Source: Bacteroides sp. CAG:1060_57_27
GTDB lineage: Bacteria; Bacteroidota; Bacteroidia; Bacteroidales; UBA932
DNA length: 64,000 nucleotides
Reading direction: 5' to 3'
Assembly (NCBI GenBank): GCA_001915575.1
Contig: MNQT01000011.1
Coordinates: forward strand, 88,344 to 152,343
Within the stretch, counting starts at the first letter, position 1; the number at the start of each line of letters is the position of its first letter. Shown here piece by piece: positions 8,395 to 17,254 of the stretch. Position numbers and translations under genes: made by a program. Under the pieces are notes generated by a model, which saw nothing but the letters and a program-made list of their open reading frames with translations, made no database searches and was not told where the DNA came from.

Positions 8395-8862
8395 ATGCTA
8401 TCGGAGGAACAATTGACATCGCTGGACACGGAGAAAATCTATCTATCTACGGACGAACTGACGCTTGATACGGAGGAAGGCCCCCGTACTCTGAAGCTCG
8501 GCGTCTGGATCAACGTAGACCCCGTGCGCATCCACAGGATGATAGTCCGCGACAAGGTCCTCCATGTGGACGAGTTCGAAGTCCTCAACCCGCTCGTGAG
8601 CAAGCTGCGCCGCGCAGACCCCCAGTACTACAAGAAATTCATGGGCCTCAGACTGGTCATCGATTTCCCCGGTTATGGTACGGGAATTGTTGCCAAGATA
8701 CCCTTCGAGAACGATCCCGTCGGGTTCTACAAGTGGTGGCGCAAGGGCAAGCATGAAGACAAGGTCTACCTGTCGCTGGCCAACCAGGTGCGCCTTTTCC
8801 AGAAGGTGTACATGATGGATCCGAAGATGATTCTCAAGAAAGATCTCGAATTACTCAAATAA
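8395..8862 (+). CDS. Conserved-looking hypothetical protein, first gene of the gcv operon
   Basis: I do not recognise this 155-residue protein. It is soluble, with no signal peptide or membrane helix, and looks mixed alpha/beta: an acidic N-terminus (LDTEKIYLSTDELTLDTEE), a central region with VDPVRIHRMIV, and a basic C-terminal part with KWWRKGKH and KVYMMDP. It has no Cys and no obvious catalytic motif. It starts 20 bases after a -7 box and ends 13 bases before gcvT, so it is probably translated from the same mRNA as the glycine cleavage genes. Codon use looks like that of its neighbours, so it is likely native. A link to glycine or one-carbon metabolism rests on position alone. Confidence 0.75.
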   Translation: MLSEEQLTSLDTEKIYLSTDELTLDTEEGPRTLKLGVWINVDPVRIHRMIVRDKVLHVDEFEVLNPLVSKLRRADPQYYKKFMGLRLVIDFPGYGTGIVAKIPFENDPVGFYKWWRKGKHEDKVYLSLANQVRLFQKVYMMDPKMILKKDLELLK

Positions 8863-8875
8863 CATTTTTGCAACG

Positions 8876-9979
8876 ATGGAAAATCTGTTGAAAAAGACTT
8901 GTCTGCACGGACGGCATCTGCTCCTTGGTGCCAAGATGAGTCCCTTTGCAGGTTACGACATGCCCATTCAGTACAGCGGCATCATAGACGAGCACAACGC
9001 GGTGAGGCACTCCGCCGGAATGTTCGACGTGTCGCATATGGGCGAGATATTCGTATCCGGGAAAGATGCCGGAAAGTTCGTGGACCATATCTTCACGGGC
9101 GAAGCCGCCGGCATCCCTGCCGGAAAGATAGTCTACGGAATGATGCTCTACCCCGACGGAGGCACTGTCGACGACCTGCTCGTCTACAGGGAGTCCGCTC
9201 CCGACAGCTTCCTGCTCGTGGTGAACGCCGCCAACATAGACAAGGACTACGAATGGATGCTCTCCAATGCGGAAGGCTATGAGGTCACTATAGACAACCG
9301 TTCCTCGCAGTGGGGACAGATAGCCGTACAGGGTCCCGAGGCCGAGAAGTATGTGGCCGGAACCCTGGGATTCGCGGGCGCTGCCGCGCTCGGCTTCTAT
9401 GAATTCGCCGACGAGAACGTCGACGGTACGAGGGTCATAGTCAGCCGCACCGGCTATACCGGCGAGGACGGTTTCGAGATCTACGCCGATCCCGAGCATA
9501 CCTGCCGCTTCTGGGACGCCCTGCTCGAGGCCGGAGTCAAGCCCTGCGGGCTCGGCTGCCGCGACACCCTCCGCTTCGAGGCCGGGCTGCCTCTGTACGG
9601 AGACGAGCTCAGCGCAGAGATCAGTCCCGTCATGGCGGGCCTCGGCATGTTCTGCAAGCTCGACAAGCCCGAGTTCATAGGCCGGGACGCACTCGTGAGA
9701 CAGAAGGCCGAAGGGGTCTCCCGCAAGATAGTCGGCATCGAACTCGCCGACAAGGCCGTGCCCCGCGCCGGCTATCCCGTGGAGCTTGAAGACGGCACGC
9801 CCGTGGGCGTGGTCACCACCGGCTACCATTCCATAAGCCTCGACAGGAGCCTCTGCTTCGCGCTCGTGGACAGCGCGCATGCCGCTCTCGGCACTCCTCT
9901 CATGGTACGCATACGCAAGCGCACCTTCCCCGGCACGGTGGTAAAGAAAAGATTCTATCAGACAAAGTATAAAAAATAA
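8876..9979 (+). CDS. gcvT: Glycine cleavage system T protein (aminomethyltransferase)
   Basis: This 367-residue cytoplasmic enzyme takes the aminomethyl group from lipoyl-GcvH and forms 5,10-methylene-tetrahydrofolate and ammonia. Typical GcvT landmarks are present: HxxLGAKMSPFAGYDMPI near the N-terminus, RHSAGMFDVSHMGE around residue 43, a tripartite folate-binding core with SRTGYTGEDGFEI near residue 190, GLGCRDTLRFEAGLPLYG near 222, and the GTVVKKRF C-terminal barrel. Length is normal. It is followed 14 bases later by gcvH. Confidence 0.98.
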   Translation: MENLLKKTCLHGRHLLLGAKMSPFAGYDMPIQYSGIIDEHNAVRHSAGMFDVSHMGEIFVSGKDAGKFVDHIFTGEAAGIPAGKIVYGMMLYPDGGTVDDLLVYRESAPDSFLLVVNAANIDKDYEWMLSNAEGYEVTIDNRSSQWGQIAVQGPEAEKYVAGTLGFAGAAALGFYEFADENVDGTRVIVSRTGYTGEDGFEIYADPEHTCRFWDALLEAGVKPCGLGCRDTLRFEAGLPLYGDELSAEISPVMAGLGMFCKLDKPEFIGRDALVRQKAEGVSRKIVGIELADKAVPRAGYPVELEDGTPVGVVTTGYHSISLDRSLCFALVDSAHAALGTPLMVRIRKRTFPGTVVKKRFYQTKYKK

Positions 9980-9993
9980 AATTTCCAAAGACA

Positions 9994-10371
9994 ATGAGTA
10001 AGATAGTTGAAGGACTCCTGTACAGCGAGTCGCACGAATGGGTCAAGGTTGACGGCAATGTGGCCATTATCGGCGTGTCAGACTTCGCCCAGAGCGAAAT
10101 GGGCGACATCACCTATGTCGACATGCCCGACATCGACGACGAATTCAACGCCGGGGACGATTTCGGCGCCCTCGAGAGCGTGAAGACCTCCAGCGAGCTC
10201 GTCACCCCCGTTTCCGGCAAGGTGGTGGCCCGCAACGATAGCCTCGAAGACAGCCCCGAGCTCATCAACGAGGATGCCTACGCCGCATGGATCGTCAAGA
10301 TAGAGATGAACGACAGCTCCGAGCTGGATTCGCTGATGAACGCGGCTGCATACGGAGAGTTCCTGAAGTAA
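9994..10371 (+). CDS. gcvH: Glycine cleavage system H protein
   Basis: This 125-residue lipoyl carrier protein shuttles the aminomethyl intermediate between the P, T and L proteins. The lipoylated lysine is Lys64 in the conserved ESVKTSSE motif. The N-terminal SHEWVKVDG and the acidic surface are typical. It lies between gcvT and gcvPA with short gaps on both sides. The lipoylation enzymes and dihydrolipoamide dehydrogenase (L protein) are not in the window. Confidence 0.98.
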   Translation: MSKIVEGLLYSESHEWVKVDGNVAIIGVSDFAQSEMGDITYVDMPDIDDEFNAGDDFGALESVKTSSELVTPVSGKVVARNDSLEDSPELINEDAYAAWIVKIEMNDSSELDSLMNAAAYGEFLK

Positions 10372-10383
10372 GAGGATCCCGGA

Positions 10384-11688
10384 ATGAGCACTTTCAACTA
10401 TTTCCCCCACACGGAGGAGGACATACGCGCCATGCTCGACAGGATAGGGGCCTCGTCTCTCAACGAACTCTATTCGGATGTCCCGCAGGAATGCCTGTAC
10501 AAGGGCGAGTACGACCTTCCCGATGCGATGAGCGAGCAGCAGGTTCGCGATTTCTTCGTCGCGCTGGCCGCGCGCAACACTTCGCTCAAGGTGTTCGTGG
10601 GACAGGGTGCATATGACCACCTCACTCCCTCCGTGATACCTTACCTGACTTCCCGCAGCGAGTTCCTCACGGCCTATACGCCGTACCAGTGCGAAATCTC
10701 GCAGGGTACGCTGAGATACATCTTCGAGTGGCAGACGATGATATGCGCACTCACGGGCATGGACTGCTCGAACGCCTCTATGTACGACGGCCCCACCGCC
10801 GCTGCCGAGGCCGTCAGGATGTGCATAGCCTGCACCAAGAAGAAAAAGTCGGTCGTACTCTCGGCCGGTCTCCTGCCGCATGTGATAGAGGTCGTGAAGA
10901 CCTATGCCAGATATGAGGGCATCAATGTAGTGGTGTCGGAGAACGTCGTCGAGGACATCTCGGAAGGCGTACTCGACCTTGCGGGAGTGATCGTCCCCTC
11001 GGTCAACCGCTACGGAATAGTCGAAGACCATACCGGTCTCGCAGAGGCCGTCCATGCCCAGGGTGCGCTGCTCGTCGAGTACTGCGACCCCTCCGTGCTC
11101 GCGGTAGTGAAGACTCCCGCCGAGTGGGGAGCCGACATCGCCGTCGGCGACGGCCAGAGCCTCGGAGTTCCCCTCAGCTACGGCGGCCCCTATGTAGGGT
11201 TCATGGCCTGCCGCGAGGCTTACATGCGCAAGATGCCCGGCCGTATCGTGGGAGAGACCGCGGACGCGTCGGGAAAGAGGTGCTATGTCCTTACCCTCCA
11301 GGCGAGGGAGCAGCACATACGCCGCGAGAAGGCTACCTCCAACATCTGCTCCAACCAGTCCCTTATGGCCCTGTGGTGCACGATTTACCTTTCCGTCATG
11401 GGTCCCGAAGGCCTCAGGAAGGTCAACGAACTCTGCTACGGCCTCTCGCACCGCCTCTATGACGGGCTGCTCGCCACGGGCAAGTTCGAACCCGTGTTCG
11501 AGGGAGAGTTCATAAAGGAGTTCGTGCTGCGTCCGCTCTGCCCCGTGGACGCCCTCCAGCAGGCACTGCTCGACGCCGGCTACTTCGCCGCCCTGCAGAC
11601 CGAAGAAGGATTTGTCACTTTCTGCGTCACGGAGAAGCACACTGCGCAGGAGGTGGACGAAATCATAGAAACCGTCAAAGCGCTCTGA
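10384..11688 (+). CDS. gcvPA: Glycine dehydrogenase (decarboxylating) subunit 1
   Basis: This 434-residue subunit is the N-terminal half of the split P protein, which decarboxylates glycine with PLP. Family hallmarks include [18 protein letters not shown] near residue 77, [19 protein letters not shown] near 98, [15 protein letters not shown] near 122 and the C-terminal Lys/Ser-rich [13 protein letters not shown] near 318. Length is normal for GcvPA (about 440). The split PA/PB organisation with T, H, PA, PB gene order is common in Bacteroidetes and Firmicutes. The stop is 4 bases before the gcvPB ATG. Confidence 0.97.
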   Translation: MSTFNYFPHTEEDIRAMLDRIGASSLNELYSDVPQECLYKGEYDLPDAMSEQQVRDFFVALAARNTSLKVFVGQGAYDHLTPSVIPYLTSRSEFLTAYTPYQCEISQGTLRYIFEWQTMICALTGMDCSNASMYDGPTAAAEAVRMCIACTKKKKSVVLSAGLLPHVIEVVKTYARYEGINVVVSENVVEDISEGVLDLAGVIVPSVNRYGIVEDHTGLAEAVHAQGALLVEYCDPSVLAVVKTPAEWGADIAVGDGQSLGVPLSYGGPYVGFMACREAYMRKMPGRIVGETADASGKRCYVLTLQAREQHIRREKATSNICSNQSLMALWCTIYLSVMGPEGLRKVNELCYGLSHRLYDGLLATGKFEPVFEGEFIKEFVLRPLCPVDALQQALLDAGYFAALQTEEGFVTFCVTEKHTAQEVDEIIETVKAL

Positions 11689-11692
11689 AAAG

Positions 11693-13072
11693 ATGAGATA
11701 CTACGATAAGCTTATATTCGACCTTTCGAAGAAGGGACGCTCGGCGTATTCTCTTCCCGAGCCTTCGGCAAGCCTGCCCAAGGAAGGCAGGATATGGCGC
11801 GAGACCGCCCCGGAACTTCCCGAGGTCAGCGAACCCGACGTGGTGCGCCACTACACCAACCTCAGCCAGATGAACTTCGGCGTGGACACGGGCTTCTATC
11901 CGCTCGGTTCATGCACGATGAAGTACAATCCCAAGATAAACGAGGAGGTATCCTCACTGCCCGGATTCGCGGGACTGCATCCCCTGCAGCCCGAATCTAC
12001 CGTGCGTGGCGCCGAGGAGGCGATAGAAGGCCTCGACAAGGCGCTCGCGGCTATCACGGGCATGAAGCGTTTCACCTTCCTGCCCTGCGCCGGAGCCCAT
12101 GGCGAGCTGACCGGCCTGATGCTGATGAGGGAGTACCACATGAGCCGCGGCGACAGCGCGAGGACCAAGGTCATAGTCCCCGACAGCGCGCACGGCACGA
12201 ACCCGGCCTCCGCAGCCGTCTGCGGACTCGAGACAGTGGTCGTGAAGTCCGGCGCCAACGGCCTCGTGGACGTGGAGTCCCTGAAGCCCCTGCTCGGAGA
12301 CGACATCGCCGGAATAATGATGACGAACCCCAACACGCTCGGACTCTTCGAGCGCGACATAATGAAGATCGCGGAGCTCGTGCACGGTTGCGGCGGCCTG
12401 CTCTACTACGACGGGGCGAACATGAACCCCCTGCTCGGCGTCGTCAGGCCGGGCGACATGGGCTTCGACATAATGCATCTCAACCTGCACAAGACCTTCT
12501 CGACCCCTCACGGCGGAGGCGGCCCCGGAAGCGGCCCCGTCGGAGTCTGCGAGAAACTTGTCCCGCTGCTGGACAGGCCCAGGGTGAGCGGTTTCCACGG
12601 CAACTTCGGCGTGATGCTCAAGGCCTATGCCTATATCCTGATGCTCGGCAGGCAGAACATCCGTCTCGCCGGCCGGCTCTCCACGCTCAACGCCAACTAT
12701 GTCAAGGAGTCGCTCAAGGACTGCTACCTGCTTCCCATAAGTTCCGTATGCAAGCACGAGTTTGTCTTCGACGGCCTGAAGGAGCCTAACGGAGTCACGA
12801 CGCTCGACGTCGCGAAGCGCCTGCTCGACTACGGCTTCCACGCGCCCACGATATATTTCCCCCTGCTCTTCCACCAGGCGATGATGATAGAGCCTACGGA
12901 GACCGAGTCGAAGGAGACGCTGGACGCCTTCATCGAGGTGATGCGCAGGATCGCGCAGGAAGCCGCGTCCGATCCGGAGCTGCTGCACGGAGCTCCCCAC
13001 GACGCCCCCATAGGGCGTCCGGACGAGACCCGTGCGGCGCGCCAGCCGGTACTTAAATACACCAGGTCATGA
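11693..13072 (+). CDS. gcvPB: Glycine dehydrogenase (decarboxylating) subunit 2
   Basis: This 459-residue PLP-binding half of glycine decarboxylase carries the PLP Schiff-base lysine at Lys267 in [20 protein letters not shown], followed by the Gly-rich loop. Other family marks are [16 protein letters not shown] near residue 70, [12 protein letters not shown] near 164 and [12 protein letters not shown] near 209. The C-terminus is a little shorter than in many relatives (often about 480). Its stop overlaps the start of the DUF5715 gene in an ATGA arrangement. Confidence 0.97.
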   Translation: MRYYDKLIFDLSKKGRSAYSLPEPSASLPKEGRIWRETAPELPEVSEPDVVRHYTNLSQMNFGVDTGFYPLGSCTMKYNPKINEEVSSLPGFAGLHPLQPESTVRGAEEAIEGLDKALAAITGMKRFTFLPCAGAHGELTGLMLMREYHMSRGDSARTKVIVPDSAHGTNPASAAVCGLETVVVKSGANGLVDVESLKPLLGDDIAGIMMTNPNTLGLFERDIMKIAELVHGCGGLLYYDGANMNPLLGVVRPGDMGFDIMHLNLHKTFSTPHGGGGPGSGPVGVCEKLVPLLDRPRVSGFHGNFGVMLKAYAYILMLGRQNIRLAGRLSTLNANYVKESLKDCYLLPISSVCKHEFVFDGLKEPNGVTTLDVAKRLLDYGFHAPTIYFPLLFHQAMMIEPTETESKETLDAFIEVMRRIAQEAASDPELLHGAPHDAPIGRPDETRAARQPVLKYTRS

Positions 13073-13905
13073 CGAAGCGGCGCAAGGCACTGACCTTGCT
13101 GCTCGGAGTGTTCCTCACAGGTTTCGTATTCGGTGTCCTCCTCGGGCGTTCATGCTCGGGGAGGCCCGGTTCAGATGCCGTGGAAGGCCGAAGGCCGGAT
13201 GCCGCCCAGCTGCCTTCCGACGCCGATGCGGCCGCGGGAGACGATGCGGACGATGCCGCCGCTGCCTGCGCGGACGACGTCCTTGACGGGGCTGTGCCTT
13301 TCGACGACGTGGACGGTACGGGCGAGCCCGAGAGGAAGGAGATCATCTACTACCGCGACCGCCTGCCGTACGCCAGGCTTTTCGCGGACTTGAACGACGC
13401 TCATGTCGCAATGGCGCGCAAGGTCGGCCTGTCCTCGGTTCCGGGGACGCGTGCGGAGCTCGGGAACATGCGGGGACTGGTCAGGATAGAGGACTGCGAG
13501 CACTATGTGGTCGACGACCTGACATATTCCATGCCCTACCTTACCAAGGGGGCGGCCGAGGAACTCGGCGCGATTGCCGAGGCCTTCTGCGATTCGCTCA
13601 GGGCAAAGGGCCTGCTGGACTACAAGTTGGTGGTGTCGTCGCTGCTGAGGACCGAGGAGGATGTCTCGCGGCTCAGGCGCAGCGGCAATCCCAACGCCAG
13701 CGACAATTCCGCGCACTGCTACGGCACCACCTTCGACATCACCTACACGAGATACTGGAGGGACGAGGAGACAAACGAATTCATGCAGCCTTTCGAACTG
13801 ACGAAAGTGCTCGGAGAAGTGCTGCAGGAGCGCAAGGCTGCGGGCAAGTGCCTCGTAAAGTACGAGAAGAGGGAGCACTGCTTCCACATAACCAGCTGCT
13901 ATTGA
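13069..13905 (+). CDS. DUF5715-like protein with an M15-type zinc site, membrane-anchored
   Basis: This 278-residue protein has an N-terminal signal-anchor (basic MTKRRK, then a hydrophobic stretch to residue 25), so the rest should lie in the periplasm. Residues 32-90 are an Ala/Asp-rich low-complexity linker. The C-terminal domain shows [10 protein letters not shown] at 214-223 and HCFH at 270-273. This S-x-H-x-x-G-x-x-x-D plus H-x-x-H pattern recalls the zinc ligands of M15 D,D-carboxypeptidases, although the usual final motif is HxH. A role in trimming peptidoglycan is plausible but inferred. Its start overlaps the gcvPB stop, and its last 7 bases overlap the convergent trmO gene. Confidence 0.7.
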   Translation: MTKRRKALTLLLGVFLTGFVFGVLLGRSCSGRPGSDAVEGRRPDAAQLPSDADAAAGDDADDAAAACADDVLDGAVPFDDVDGTGEPERKEIIYYRDRLPYARLFADLNDAHVAMARKVGLSSVPGTRAELGNMRGLVRIEDCEHYVVDDLTYSMPYLTKGAAEELGAIAEAFCDSLRAKGLLDYKLVVSSLLRTEEDVSRLRRSGNPNASDNSAHCYGTTFDITYTRYWRDEETNEFMQPFELTKVLGEVLQERKAAGKCLVKYEKREHCFHITSCY

Positions 13906-14606
13906 CGGCCGTCCTGTACGGAAGCCGTGGAGAATACCTCTGCATGTCCGCCGTCGTCCACCCGGAAGCACAGTTCCCGGCCTTTGAATGTCAGGCGGTA
14001 GGTCCTTTCGGGGTCGTGCTGGTACTGCGGCCGCGGATCCTGGGCTATCAGTTCCGTGAGTGCCGCCGCATCTTCGGGGCCGAGCGAGCAGGACAGTTCC
14101 GCTGAGAGGGAGACCTCGAGACGTTCCCATGGTGCGGCGTCGGCAAAGCCGCTGCGCACTCCCGGGTGGCTGTCTGCATATTCCACATAGGGCTTTATGT
14201 CGTATATGGGGGTTCCGTCCGCAAGGTCGGCGCCTCTTACTTCGAGTATTCCTGCACAAGCGTCTACGCCGGTCAGCCGTACCGAACTCAGACCTATGGG
14301 ATTGGGCCTGTAGGGCGAGCGCGTTGCGAATACTCCCATTCGTGTGTTGCCGCCGAGGCGGGGAGGTCGCACCGTCAGCTTCCCTTCCGCAGCTCCTGTC
14401 CGGTTGAGGTGGAAGCCCCAGAGCAGCCATACATAGTCGAACTCTTCCAGACCCCTGAGCGCCTCGGGAGAGCGGAACCCGGGTTCGAGCACGACCCTGC
14501 CGTGGAGCGAGGGTGCGAGCCCTGCCTGCCGCGGCAGCGCGAACTTCCCGCCGACGGGGGAATGGAATACAGCTATCGGCTTTATCTCCATTAGCCTTGC
14601 TTTCAA
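13899..14606 (-). CDS. trmO: tRNA (N6-threonylcarbamoyladenosine(37)-N6)-methyltransferase TrmO
   Basis: This 235-residue SAM-dependent enzyme N6-methylates threonylcarbamoyl-adenosine at position 37 of certain tRNAs. The UPF0066/TsaA beta-barrel is shown by KFALPRQAGLAP near residue 20, LEEFDYVWLLWGFH near 53 and the signature ATRSPYRPNPIGLSSVRL near 93. A C-terminal domain contains the LTFKGRELCFRVDD segment typical of longer TrmO proteins. ATG 14606 overlaps the upstream M23 gene stop (ATGA), which implies coupled translation. An in-frame ATG at 14591 is an alternative start. Confidence 0.93.
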   Translation of the reverse strand: MKARLMEIKPIAVFHSPVGGKFALPRQAGLAPSLHGRVVLEPGFRSPEALRGLEEFDYVWLLWGFHLNRTGAAEGKLTVRPPRLGGNTRMGVFATRSPYRPNPIGLSSVRLTGVDACAGILEVRGADLADGTPIYDIKPYVEYADSHPGVRSGFADAAPWERLEVSLSAELSCSLGPEDAAALTELIAQDPRPQYQHDPERTYRLTFKGRELCFRVDDGGHAEVFSTASVQDGRQ

Positions 14607-15943
14607 GATTCCGGTGCGGAAGCGGATCCCGGGCCGATGCCGGCCGCCCTGGCGTCAGTGCCTGTTGCCTCTCCTACCTGCGGTGAGGAAACGGTGCCAG
14701 CCGCCGGAGCGGCTCCGACCTCGCGCATGTAGGATTCGTACAGGGCGTTGAACTCGCTGAGGTAGGCTGTGTCGAGCGGCTCCGATGCAGGGGAGTTCAG
14801 GGTCAGAGGGTCGATGGGCCGGCCTCTCTCCCAGATGCGGAAGTCGAGGTGGGGGCCGGTGGCCGTGCCGGTGGCCCCCACATAGCCTATCAGCTGTCCC
14901 TGCGACACCCTGGTTCCCACACGGATGCCAGAAGCGAAGCGCGACAGATGCATATAACTGCTCTCGTAGCCCTGCATGTGCTTTATCCTGATACGGTTGC
15001 CGCCTCCGGTAGGATCCCATCCGCACTTGGTCACGGTGCCGTCGCCGATCGCATATACCTCCGTACCCGTGGGCGCCGCGTAGTCTACCGCCGTGTGAGC
15101 CTTTATCTTGCCTGTGACGGGGTGCTTGCGCCTGTAGGAGAAGCGGCTGCTGATGCGGTTGTAGCGCAGGGGAGCCTTGAGGAACATCCTCTTGAGGCTC
15201 ACGCCGCCCTTGTCCCAGTAGGTGTTGGAACCTCCCTCGCCCGTGTCGAAGAGCACTGCGGCCACCTGCTTGCCGTCGCAGCCGTCGAAGAGGCTGAAGC
15301 GCACCGAGTCTATGCCAACCAACTGCCCCTCGCACTCGCTCTGGGTGTATAGTATGCGGAAGCGGTCGCCCTTCTGGAGTGTGAAGAAGTTGATGCTCCA
15401 CTGGTATATGTCGGCGAGGTTCATTATCAGCGCAGGGGACGCCCCGGCGTCAATCATGTCGTTCCACAGCGAACTGCTTATCGTCACGTCGGCGCTCCTG
15501 CGCACATGCTCCACGGGCCTGTCGTAGTTCCATACGGCGAGCGAGTCGCAGCTGAACACTGTCGAGTGCACGAGGTCGTGGTCGTAGACCACATATTTGA
15601 GGGTGCGGCTGCTGTCGGTGGTCTCGTAGAACGCCGTGAGGGTGTTGCCGGCCTTGATGCGCCGCAGGTCTATTATGCTGTCGCACATCCCGGTGAGCGC
15701 GTATGCGTCCTGCCCGCTCATGCCGAGCCTCTGCATCAGCACCGAGAAGGTGTCGCCGTATTTCACGCTGACCGTGTCGGAGTCGTAGCGGTCGGTGAAG
15801 AAGCCTATTGCCGGAACCTGCACCTCGTCGGGAGTCTCCGTACCCTGGGCGTCGCCGTCATTGCCGTTCCTGCCGGCGCATGACGCGGCGAGCAGCGGCA
15901 GCGCGGCCGCCATAAGCAGTATGCCGAATCTGAATCCTGTCAT
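14603..15943 (-). CDS. M23 family metallopeptidase, lipoprotein
   Basis: This 446-residue cell-wall endopeptidase has a type II signal peptide (LLAASC, lipidated Cys22), so it is membrane-anchored and periplasmic. Residues about 55-140 contain a LysM/OapA-like segment (VKYGDTFSVLMQRLGM; RRIKAGNTLTAF). The C-terminal LytM domain carries HTAVD (His283, Asp287), a YMHL motif near 330 and GPHLDFRIW (His365). The last motif has Asp367 where most M23 enzymes have the second zinc His of HxH. The frame is open upstream of ATG 15943 but that extension would spoil the signal peptide. TrmO follows with a 4-base overlap. Confidence 0.9.
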   Translation of the reverse strand: MTGFRFGILLMAAALPLLAASCAGRNGNDGDAQGTETPDEVQVPAIGFFTDRYDSDTVSVKYGDTFSVLMQRLGMSGQDAYALTGMCDSIIDLRRIKAGNTLTAFYETTDSSRTLKYVVYDHDLVHSTVFSCDSLAVWNYDRPVEHVRRSADVTISSSLWNDMIDAGASPALIMNLADIYQWSINFFTLQKGDRFRILYTQSECEGQLVGIDSVRFSLFDGCDGKQVAAVLFDTGEGGSNTYWDKGGVSLKRMFLKAPLRYNRISSRFSYRRKHPVTGKIKAHTAVDYAAPTGTEVYAIGDGTVTKCGWDPTGGGNRIRIKHMQGYESSYMHLSRFASGIRVGTRVSQGQLIGYVGATGTATGPHLDFRIWERGRPIDPLTLNSPASEPLDTAYLSEFNALYESYMREVGAAPAAGTVSSPQVGEATGTDARAAGIGPGSASAPES

Positions 15944-16008
15944 CTGAAAAGAAGTCTTGTAAACCAACGCAGGCAAATTTAGGCTTTTTTTTACTCAAAA
16001 TGAATCGT

Positions 16009-16016
16009 TATATTTG
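16009..16016 (+). promoter_or_regulatory. -7 promoter element of the flavodiiron protein gene
   Basis: TATATTTG fits TAnnTTTG exactly. About 20 bases upstream there is only an oligo-T tract (15984-15992) in the -33 position. Transcription would begin near 16023, downstream of a GTG at 16016 that is in frame, so the ATG at 16043 must be the real start of the next gene. Confidence 0.6.
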
Positions 16017-16042
16017 TGAGATTCGAAAAAACTCACATCGCA

Positions 16043-17230
16043 ATGGTACGCAGTCTTAACGACAAGCTCTCATATATAGGCGTCGACGACCTCCGCATCG
16101 ACCTTTTCGAGAGCCAGTATCCGGTTCCGGAGGGGATTTCCTACAATTCCTATGTCCTTCGTGCGGGAAAGACCGCCGTCTTCGATACCGTGGACGCTTC
16201 GGCGTCGGAGCAGTGGAAGGCCAACCTGTCGGAAGCCCTTGCGGGCGGTATGCCTGACTATCTCGTAATCCACCATCTCGAACCCGACCACTCCGGCCTC
16301 ATAGGCTGGATGCTCGAGACATACCCCGGCATGAAGGCGGTGCTCAGCGTGAAGGCCGCCCTGATGCTTCCGCAGTTCCTGGACGAGGGCTTCAGCCTGG
16401 AAGGGCGGCTGCTGACGGTGAAAGACGGCGACAGCCTCGATCTCGGCGGAGCTACTCTTTGCTTTTTCACCGCGCCCATGGTCCACTGGCCCGAGGTGAC
16501 GGTGTCGCTGTGGCAGGAGGAGGGCGTGCTCTTCAGCGCCGACGCGTTCGGAAAGTTCGGCGCCCTGTCGAAGTGCGGATTCAGGATTTCGGACGACGCC
16601 GACTGGACTACGCAGGCAAGGCGCTACTATTTCAACATAGTGGGGAAGTACGGCGGCCCGGTCAAGGCGCTGCTCGCGAAGCTCCAGGGCGTGGATGTGA
16701 AGACGATATGCCCGCTGCACGGCCCGGTCATAGATTCGGGACTCGAGGGCTGCCTGTCGCTCTACTCCGGCTGGAGTGCGTACGAACCTGAAGAGGACGG
16801 CGTGCTGGTGGCCTGCGCGTCGATACACGGAGGCACCATGCAGGCTGCCGAGAGGCTCTGCGCGCTGCTTTCGGAGCGCGGCGCAAGGCAGGTGCGTCTG
16901 ATAGACATCTGCCGCTGCGACCTTTCAGAGGCGGTCTCCGAGGCGTTCAGATACCCTGCGGCGGTGTTTGCGGCCTCGAGCTACGACGCTTCGCTGTTCA
17001 CCCCCATGCACGACTTCCTGCACAGGCTTTCGACCAAGGGATACTGCAGGAGAAGGGCCGGTATAGTCGAGAACGGCTCATGGGCGCCGAGCGCCGGAAG
17101 GGTCATAAGGCAGATGCTCTCCGAAATGAAGGATATAGAGCTTGTCGAGCCCGTGGTCACGATAAGGAGCCGCATGAAGCCCTCTGACGAGCCTGTCCTT
17201 GCCGCCCTTGCTGACGCCATTCTCGGATAA
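16043..17230 (+). CDS. Flavodiiron protein (FprA family)
   Basis: This 395-residue cytoplasmic enzyme reduces O2 to water and/or NO to N2O. The N-terminal metallo-beta-lactamase domain binds the di-iron centre with HLEPDH (His78, Glu80, Asp82, His83), then MVHWPE near 150, SADAFG near 170 and LHGP near 230. The C-terminal flavodoxin domain starts near residue 258 with VLVACASIHGGT, an FMN-binding phosphate loop. No rubredoxin domain is fused. ATG 16043 is chosen because the promoter's -7 box covers the upstream in-frame GTG. With rubrerythrin and the desulfoferrodoxin-like gene it forms an anaerobe's oxygen-defence set. Confidence 0.93.
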   Translation: MVRSLNDKLSYIGVDDLRIDLFESQYPVPEGISYNSYVLRAGKTAVFDTVDASASEQWKANLSEALAGGMPDYLVIHHLEPDHSGLIGWMLETYPGMKAVLSVKAALMLPQFLDEGFSLEGRLLTVKDGDSLDLGGATLCFFTAPMVHWPEVTVSLWQEEGVLFSADAFGKFGALSKCGFRISDDADWTTQARRYYFNIVGKYGGPVKALLAKLQGVDVKTICPLHGPVIDSGLEGCLSLYSGWSAYEPEEDGVLVACASIHGGTMQAAERLCALLSERGARQVRLIDICRCDLSEAVSEAFRYPAAVFAASSYDASLFTPMHDFLHRLSTKGYCRRRAGIVENGSWAPSAGRVIRQMLSEMKDIELVEPVVTIRSRMKPSDEPVLAALADAILG

Positions 17231-17254
17231 GCGTTTGGGATTGTGTGCGGGGTT

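Noticed and set aside
10078-11640. A 520-codon antisense frame over gcvH and gcvPA
   Set aside because: Shadow of two conserved genes; no recognisable motif.
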